Below, one piece after another: positions 41,279 to 44,530 of a stretch of DNA of 44,530 nt. Under the pieces are notes generated by a model. That model searched no databases and was not told where the DNA came from. It saw only the letters and a program-made list of their open reading frames with translations. The stretch is taken from positions 1 through 44,530 of the forward strand of contig WJJM01000069.1 in assembly GCA_014729675.1 (NCBI GenBank). The letters are read 5' to 3'. The DNA comes from Candidatus Woesearchaeota archaeon (GTDB taxonomy: Archaea; Nanobdellota; Nanobdellia; Woesearchaeales; WJKL01). How positions within the stretch are numbered: position 1 is the first letter of the stretch; every line of letters starts with the position of its first letter. The translations under genes and the position numbers were made by a program.

Positions 41279-41302
41279 ACTTTATAAGGCTACCTGATAT
41301 GC
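41279..41302 (-). promoter_or_regulatory. second copy of the element promoter block
   Basis: Plus-strand text ACTTTATAAGGCTACCTGATATG. It matches the capsid promoter block at 36357-36381 in all but three of 22 bases (TTTATAAG, CT, CCTGATATG conserved) and supplies a minus-strand TATA box about 55 bases before ATG 41225. Confidence 0.55.
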
Positions 41303-41353
41303 TTAGTTTCAGAAGTAGCACAAGTGACACTTACAAGGTTTATAATGTCAGAA

Positions 41354-41491
41354 CTATCTCTTCAACTCTTTCTTTATACTTTCAACATCTTGTTCTAGAT
41401 GTCTTACTATCTTAGCTACTCTTATGATAGCAACTACGATAGTTCCTATAGACAATATATTGATTATTGTCCACATGTTGTACATAGACAT
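41354..41491 (-). CDS. 45-residue single-TM protein
   Basis: ATG 41491 has GGAGGTG eight bases upstream. The product is MSMYNMWTIINILSIGTIVV (hydrophobic segment about 8-26) followed by a charged coiled-coil tail (RHLEQDVESIKKELKR). Typical of tiny virus-encoded membrane proteins or holin-like partners. Stop at 41354-41356. Confidence 0.6.
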   Translation of the reverse strand: MSMYNMWTIINILSIGTIVVAIIRVAKIVRHLEQDVESIKKELKR

Positions 41492-41594
41492 ATTCCCACC
41501 TCCATTGGGTTGATTATGAACAAGACAGTTAACGTTAGAGTCATTTTAATAGTTGAGGACTCACTTATTAACTGCCTTGCTTGAATTTGATAGT

Positions 41595-41786
41595 TTAACT
41601 TGGATCTTCTAACAATAATCCAAAAAACATTATTCCTATAATTCCTATTAATATACCAACACCTATTTTTATATATGCGTCTTTTCCCCAAAACATACCT
41701 ATTGCAGTTACTACTCCTAAAATAGTAGAACAGATACATAAGGTTATATATTTGATAATATCTTTTTCTTGTTTTTTAGTTGTCAT
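41595..41786 (-). CDS. 63-residue two-TM protein
   Basis: Basic start (TTKKQEKDIIKY), two hydrophobic segments (about 14-32 and 38-57), short acidic end. A GGAGGCAAAGAA ribosome-binding site precedes ATG 41786. Not recognised. Confidence 0.6.
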   Translation of the reverse strand: MTTKKQEKDIIKYITLCICSTILGVVTAIGMFWGKDAYIKIGVGILIGIIGIMFFGLLLEDPS

Positions 41787-41812
41787 TTCTTTGCCTCCAT
41801 TTCTTAAGTGAT

Positions 41813-41992
41813 TTAGTTATACATTATGTCTGTAATAATGATTGTTACAAGAATTATATATATATCTCTTAGTGAAACCTTTGTTGGATTGCTCATTATA
41901 AGACTATAGAACTCTCCTTTTGTAAGTTCTTTCTTTATACAGATTTCATAAAGAAAAGTGATATCTGGTCTGTTTTTATCTTGCATTATCAT
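41813..41992 (-). CDS. 59-residue SHOCT-like/membrane protein
   Basis: The first half (FLYEICIKKELTKGEFYSLI) resembles a SHOCT-type short helical domain; the second half is a hydrophobic segment (IYIILVTIIITDIMY). Start at ATG 41992 or 41986. The stop is TAA at 41813-41815. Not in conflict with any other gene. Confidence 0.5.
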   Translation of the reverse strand: MIMQDKNRPDITFLYEICIKKELTKGEFYSLIMSNPTKVSLRDIYIILVTIIITDIMYN

Positions 41993-42030
41993 TTTTATTG
42001 TCTGAACATGTATTTTTATTCTCTTTTCTT

Positions 42031-42165
42031 TTATTCATTATAATTAATTGAAGTTGTATTAAATCCTGATCTTAAGGTTAATTTATGTCCTTTTTCTAAA
42101 CATATCATATAGTCTTTTCCATTAAGCTTCATATAAGTATCACAATTTCTACAATAATATATCAC
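42031..42165 (-). CDS. 44-residue zinc-ribbon protein, GTG start
   Basis: The start GTG 42165 overlaps the TGA of the upstream gene (GTGA), so it is read by translational coupling. CRNC (residues 5-8) with C22 and H27 could bind zinc. The C-terminus is polar. Stop at 42031-42033. Confidence 0.5.
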   Translation of the reverse strand: MIYYCRNCDTYMKLNGKDYMICLEKGHKLTLRSGFNTTSINYNE

Positions 42166-42380
42166 TTTATCCTCATCTCTTTAAAGTTCCCACATTTACA
42201 ACATACTATAAGGCTTCTCCATTGTTTGTGGTCTGTCTTTTGTTTGCAAATCTTACAATATAATAATTCTTTTTCCATTTTACAGAAAGGATAGTTTGCG
42301 CATAGCATCTTGCCTTTAGCTGCTATTTGATTTCCTTTTTTGATATGCTTTTTTGCTTTTTCTTTAGTTGTCATCTTCAT
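42162..42380 (-). CDS. zinc-finger protein (72 aa)
   Basis: Basic N-terminus (KEKAKKHIKKGNQIAAKGK), then two or three cysteine pairs (CANYPFC, CKIC, CCKCG), so one treble-clef or double zinc ribbon. Part of a run of three tiny overlapping cysteine-rich genes. Possibly a nucleic-acid-binding early protein of the element. Confidence 0.6.
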   Translation of the reverse strand: MKMTTKEKAKKHIKKGNQIAAKGKMLCANYPFCKMEKELLYCKICKQKTDHKQWRSLIVCCKCGNFKEMRIK

Positions 42381-42507
42381 CTCCTTCTAATAATTCCATA
42401 AAAGCACTATCTTCCATTATCTTTTTATGTTTTCTACAAAGTTTGATATTAGATATATGTTCTAAATCTAAACCTTTGTTATTACAATCTTCGGCATCAC
42501 ATTTCAT
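42364..42507 (-). CDS. 47-residue cysteine/histidine protein
   Basis: ATG 42507 to TAA 42364. The product MKCDAEDCNNKGLDLEHISN continues with an LCRKHKK metal-site-like pair (C and H) and an acidic tail. It overlaps the start of the next gene by 17 bases. A structured-looking leader (42540-42597) precedes it. Confidence 0.5.
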   Translation of the reverse strand: MKCDAEDCNNKGLDLEHISNIKLCRKHKKIMEDSAFMELLEGDEDDN

Positions 42508-42603
42508 CTTATCTTATTTCCTTCATTGTTATTAAACTCTTTTCCCATACGCAAGTGTAGGAAAATCTCATCCGAAAAGTCAAATCTATGAGGTGACATT
42601 CCA

Positions 42604-42813
42604 CTACCCTAAACTATATATAAGTATCACAATAAAGGAAAACAAAAATAATCCTAATATAATCAAACCCCACATTCTCTTATAAGCTTTTTCTATTTCG
42701 TAACACTCTTTTTTCATTTCTTTATAGGTTTGATTGAAAGTATATAGTGTAATAGCCCAAACTACAATATTTGTGAATATTTGTTTGAATGTGGGTATTT
42801 TGTTTTCCTTCAT
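42604..42813 (-). CDS. 69-residue two-TM protein
   Basis: Hydrophobic segments at about 12-26 (IFTNIVVWAITLYTF) and 49-68 (LIILGLFLFSFIVILIYSLG), with a charged amphipathic loop (KEMKKECYEIEKAYKR) between. Unknown. Confidence 0.55.
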   Translation of the reverse strand: MKENKIPTFKQIFTNIVVWAITLYTFNQTYKEMKKECYEIEKAYKRMWGLIILGLFLFSFIVILIYSLG

Positions 42814-42847
42814 ATTTTAAGCCCTATAACTTTGATTGAATTTAATA

Positions 42848-43120
42848 TCAGTCCTTATTAAGTGAGTGCGAAGTACCTTTAGAGTTTAAATCAGGTGCGT
42901 TCTTTATTCTTAATGTAAATGGTATTCTGAATCCTTTTGGTGACCATTTTGAATAGAATAAATAATAACAATATCCTATTTTGGTTAGTTTTCTTAATTG
43001 GTTTCTGGGTTTGTCATATCTTTTATAATTAACTTTTTTAATTTCTAGTAACCAACCAAAAAATAGATACCAAAAGCTATAAGCTACTTGCCAAATTTCG
43101 TGATACCATCTTTTTTTCAT
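42848..43120 (-). CDS. hypothetical protein, aromatic-rich (90 aa)
   Basis: Starts KKRWYHEIWQVAYSFWYLFF, one possible membrane segment at about 10-26, then a basic region. Overlaps the stop of the preceding gene (43117-43120, ATGA). Unknown. Confidence 0.5.
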   Translation of the reverse strand: MKKRWYHEIWQVAYSFWYLFFGWLLEIKKVNYKRYDKPRNQLRKLTKIGYCYYLFYSKWSPKGFRIPFTLRIKNAPDLNSKGTSHSLNKD

Positions 43121-43323
43121 TTTCCCTCTTGTTTTATGAACTTATTTTTAATATTATTAAATACTGTTTCAGCGATATTTCTTTGATTAACATAAGCTAT
43201 TCCTTTAATAAAAAACTTATTCTCAATCTCTTCAAATATCTCTTTGGCTTGCTTTTTCTTAGCTATACGTATATTTTTAGCCATTATTTCTAAATATTCC
43301 TTTTCTTGTTCTTTATTTGTCAT
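43117..43323 (-). CDS. small basic helical protein (68 aa)
   Basis: Start placed at ATG 43323 because AAAGAGGTAAAAAA precedes it; an in-frame ATG at 43353 would add ten residues and overlap the HTH gene stop. Charged helix (KEYLEIMAKNIRIAKKKQAKE) followed by a mixed helix-strand part. Unknown. Confidence 0.55.
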   Translation of the reverse strand: MTNKEQEKEYLEIMAKNIRIAKKKQAKEIFEEIENKFFIKGIAYVNQRNIAETVFNNIKNKFIKQEGK

Positions 43324-43349
43324 TTTTTTACCTCTTTTATTTAAATTAC

Positions 43350-43655
43350 TCATTTATTCATTATTTTCTGTTTATATCTTCTGTGTTTTCTCATAGCTTT
43401 TGTATGCTTTTCTCTATCATAGTATATTGCACTTCCTCCTCTTTCTGCTCTCCTTTGAAGGTCTTGTTTATATTTATCTGGATCACCTATAAACTGGATT
43501 AATCTTCTGGAAACATGAAAAGCTCTTGCTAACTTTCTTTGAGATATCTTTCCATATAACTTTTTTATCTTTACCCTCTCTTCCTCAGTTAATTTAACAC
43601 GCCTATCTTTTCCTTTAGGTAATTTTATCTTATCTGTTTCAAATTTGTATGGCAT
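43350..43655 (-). CDS. HTH DNA-binding protein of phage type (101 aa)
   Basis: A helix-turn-helix at about residues 20-56 (KLTEEERVKIKKLYG, SQRKLARAFHVSRRLIQFI), then a basic segment ending KHTKAMRKHRRYKQKIMNK. This architecture (DRRVKLTEEE..., GDPDKYKQ, YDREKHTKAMR) is a familiar small DNA-binding family in tailed phages and other mobile elements. Likely transcription control or packaging/replication helper for the element. Placed next to the structured RNA at 43742-43864. Confidence 0.75.
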   Translation of the reverse strand: MPYKFETDKIKLPKGKDRRVKLTEEERVKIKKLYGKISQRKLARAFHVSRRLIQFIGDPDKYKQDLQRRAERGGSAIYYDREKHTKAMRKHRRYKQKIMNK

Positions 43656-43741
43656 TTATCTTGCCCATTTGTTTTTTACCATATTATCACCATAATTTCT
43701 GATACATGGTTTGACTATATTTAGGGTTTCTGTTCTTAGTG

Positions 43742-43864
43742 AACCCCACATTAAAGTTTTTGGAAATTGCCAGATTGTCCCTCTTCGCTGTGCGGGACTT
43801 TTGAGTTGTCTGGCTCAACTCCTTGTAGCGAAGCATGATTTCCAAAAGTTTAATTTAAGGGGTT
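43742..43864 (+). ncRNA. unrecognised compact RNA with double pseudoknot
   Basis: A basal stem closes in three blocks: AACCCC 43742-43747 with GGGGTT 43859-43864; ATTAAA 43750-43755 with TTTAAT 43849-43854; TTTTGGAAAT 43758-43767 with ATTTCCAAAA 43838-43847. Inside are hairpin C (GTCCC 43777-43781 / GGGAC 43794-43798) and hairpin B (GAGTTG 43803-43808 / CAACTC 43816-43821). The loop of C (CTTCGCT 43783-43789) pairs with AGCGAAG 43827-43833, and the loop of B (TCTGGC 43809-43814) pairs with GCCAGA 43769-43774. A TATA box CTATATTTA (43715-43723) lies about 26 bases upstream on the plus strand, so it may be made from the strand opposite to the protein genes. The pairing is also possible on the minus strand. 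Confidence 0.6.
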
Positions 43865-43895
43865 TGCGTTAAGAAATCCCTACCTTCAGGTGGAC

Positions 43896-44159
43896 TTATT
43901 TTGGGAGTATGTTATCTTGTTCCTCTTTAAGATTACTTGTGATACTTGCTGATAATATAAAAAGATAAGTTATTATAGATATTATCACCACTTTTAACCA
44001 ATATACAAACCCTGTATAATTATCATAAGTTTTAATCATAATTATGAGTGCTATCATTAATATAAACCATTCCCAAAAATCTTTGGATTTATATTCTTTT
44101 GTCATTTTATTCCTTATTTCTCCTTCTTTTTCTTCCTTTTTATCAAATTTGTATATCAT
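43896..44159 (-). CDS. two-TM membrane protein (87 aa)
   Basis: Charged N-terminal 30 residues, then hydrophobic segments at about 31-45 (WFILMIALIIMI) and 53-73 (LKVVIISIITYLFILSAS). An alternative start ATG 44105 has AAGGA upstream and gives 69 residues. Its start is two bases after the preceding gene. Unknown. Confidence 0.55.
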   Translation of the reverse strand: MIYKFDKKEEKEGEIRNKMTKEYKSKDFWEWFILMIALIIMIKTYDNYTGFVYWLKVVIISIITYLFILSASITSNLKEEQDNILPK

Positions 44160-44161
44160 AG

Positions 44162-44521
44162 TTAAAATATCTCAAATCTAAAATCTTCCCATTTACTTGA
44201 CCATTTCTTTATTTCTATACACTTCCATCCACCTTGTAAAATCAAATAACCATTATATGGTTCATTCATCCAAATCTTTTCTCTACAAATTGGGCAAATT
44301 GTATATTTTAAGATTATATCTTCTTGAAGTTTAAACCTTTTCCAAAACGCTCTCTTTTTTGTTTTTTTAAACATAAACATCGCTTCCAAAAAAGAAGGAG
44401 ACTTTAATTGTGAATCCATTTCCCATTCAAACTCTTCCCCTTTCTTTTTATAAACCCCTTCTTCCAAATCTCTTTCTTCTACAATTATTTTTTCGCAATG
44501 TTCTACAATTATTTTTTTCAT
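44162..44521 (-). CDS. hypothetical protein with one CPxC motif (119 aa)
   Basis: A soluble protein: acidic N-terminal half, a basic middle (KKTKKRAFWKRFKL), a CPIC pair (about residues 87-90) and a tryptophan-rich C-terminus (GGWKC, KKWSSKWEDF) with a third cysteine. A partial zinc site is possible. The first gene of the window on this strand; whatever lies upstream is out of view. Confidence 0.5.
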   Translation of the reverse strand: MKKIIVEHCEKIIVEERDLEEGVYKKKGEEFEWEMDSQLKSPSFLEAMFMFKKTKKRAFWKRFKLQEDIILKYTICPICREKIWMNEPYNGYLILQGGWKCIEIKKWSSKWEDFRFEIF

Positions 44522-44530
44522 GTATATACC

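Noticed and set aside
41399-41584. 61-codon plus-strand frame
   Set aside because: It is opposite to a well-supported 45-residue membrane protein gene with a good ribosome-binding site; the plus-strand product has no pattern.
43742-43864. an HDV-like or hammerhead ribozyme
   Set aside because: The order of helices does not match HDV-like folds and the hammerhead core (CUGAUGA with GAAA) is absent. Twister-type or other classes were not checked in detail.
1-44530. a CRISPR array
   Set aside because: No series of equal repeats with unique spacers was seen; the short repeats at 29528-29710 have units of 8-10 bases and no spacers.

Overview
The window looks like a DPANN-type archaeal chromosome (Woesearchaeota or Pacearchaeota-like; this placement is inferred) joined at a tRNA-like locus to a virus-like mobile element. 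Archaeal signs are translin, an aIF5A-family protein, the Era-like GTPase/DUF2073/zinc-ribbon trio, an MCM-type ATPase, HerA, Mre11, an AbrB-PhoU regulator, a TGS-type YchF GTPase, and many starts with a TATA box about 22-31 bases upstream (leaderless or nearly so). Mixed in are bacterial-type genes: a long AspRS with a GAD insertion, GatCAB, a bacterial-type tRNA-guanine transglycosylase, a YycJ-like metallo-hydrolase and four GGDEF-domain proteins. Small genomes with this mosaic are typical of DPANN lineages.

Cellular part, 1-29158. 189-5892: translin, DJ-1/PfpI, Tgt, AspRS, a 42-residue zinc ribbon, ITP pyrophosphatase and an MBL hydrolase. 6323-6935: two convergent small genes, each readable only by changing frame. 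7016-10664: a gatC-x-gatA-y-gatB operon with ATGA overlaps that carries two unknown small proteins; with AspRS it fits transamidation-dependent Asn-tRNA (and perhaps Gln-tRNA) synthesis. 10665-19316, minus strand: acylphosphatase, Mre11, two GGDEF proteins, HerA, an aIF5A-like protein that lacks the hypusine lysine, a DUF5679 zinc protein and an M50 protease. 19430-22117, plus strand: MCM-like ATPase and the GTPase trio. 22118-29144: AbrB-PhoU, two more GGDEF proteins, YchF, a PHP phosphoesterase and a DPANN-style unknown.

Junction, 29159-30107: a TATA box, a duplicated tRNA 5' end, a degenerate tRNA-Thr-like gene, then about 0.7 kb almost without genes. That stretch has a sharp strand-composition switch, 10-base tandem repeats and a 38-base inverted repeat centred on the switch. 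It resembles a replication origin or a transcription/replication boundary.

Element, 30108-44521: every protein gene recognised here is on the minus strand. The set fits a spindle-shaped-virus-like genome: two near-identical 2-TM capsid-like proteins (89 and 115 residues), an 899-residue LamG adhesin with a signal peptide and C-terminal membrane anchor, several small membrane proteins, a 1798-residue basic protein, an HTH protein and a run of tiny zinc-finger and membrane proteins. A repeated promoter block lies upstream of the capsid gene and of the upstream membrane-protein gene, and the capsid leader can form two mutually exclusive hairpins. At 43742-43864 lies a compact RNA-like element: a three-part basal stem encloses two hairpins whose loops each pair with sequence elsewhere (double pseudoknot), with a TATA box placed correctly on the plus strand. 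I recognise no known RNA class in it. The element runs past the window edge, and no integrase or replicase was seen.
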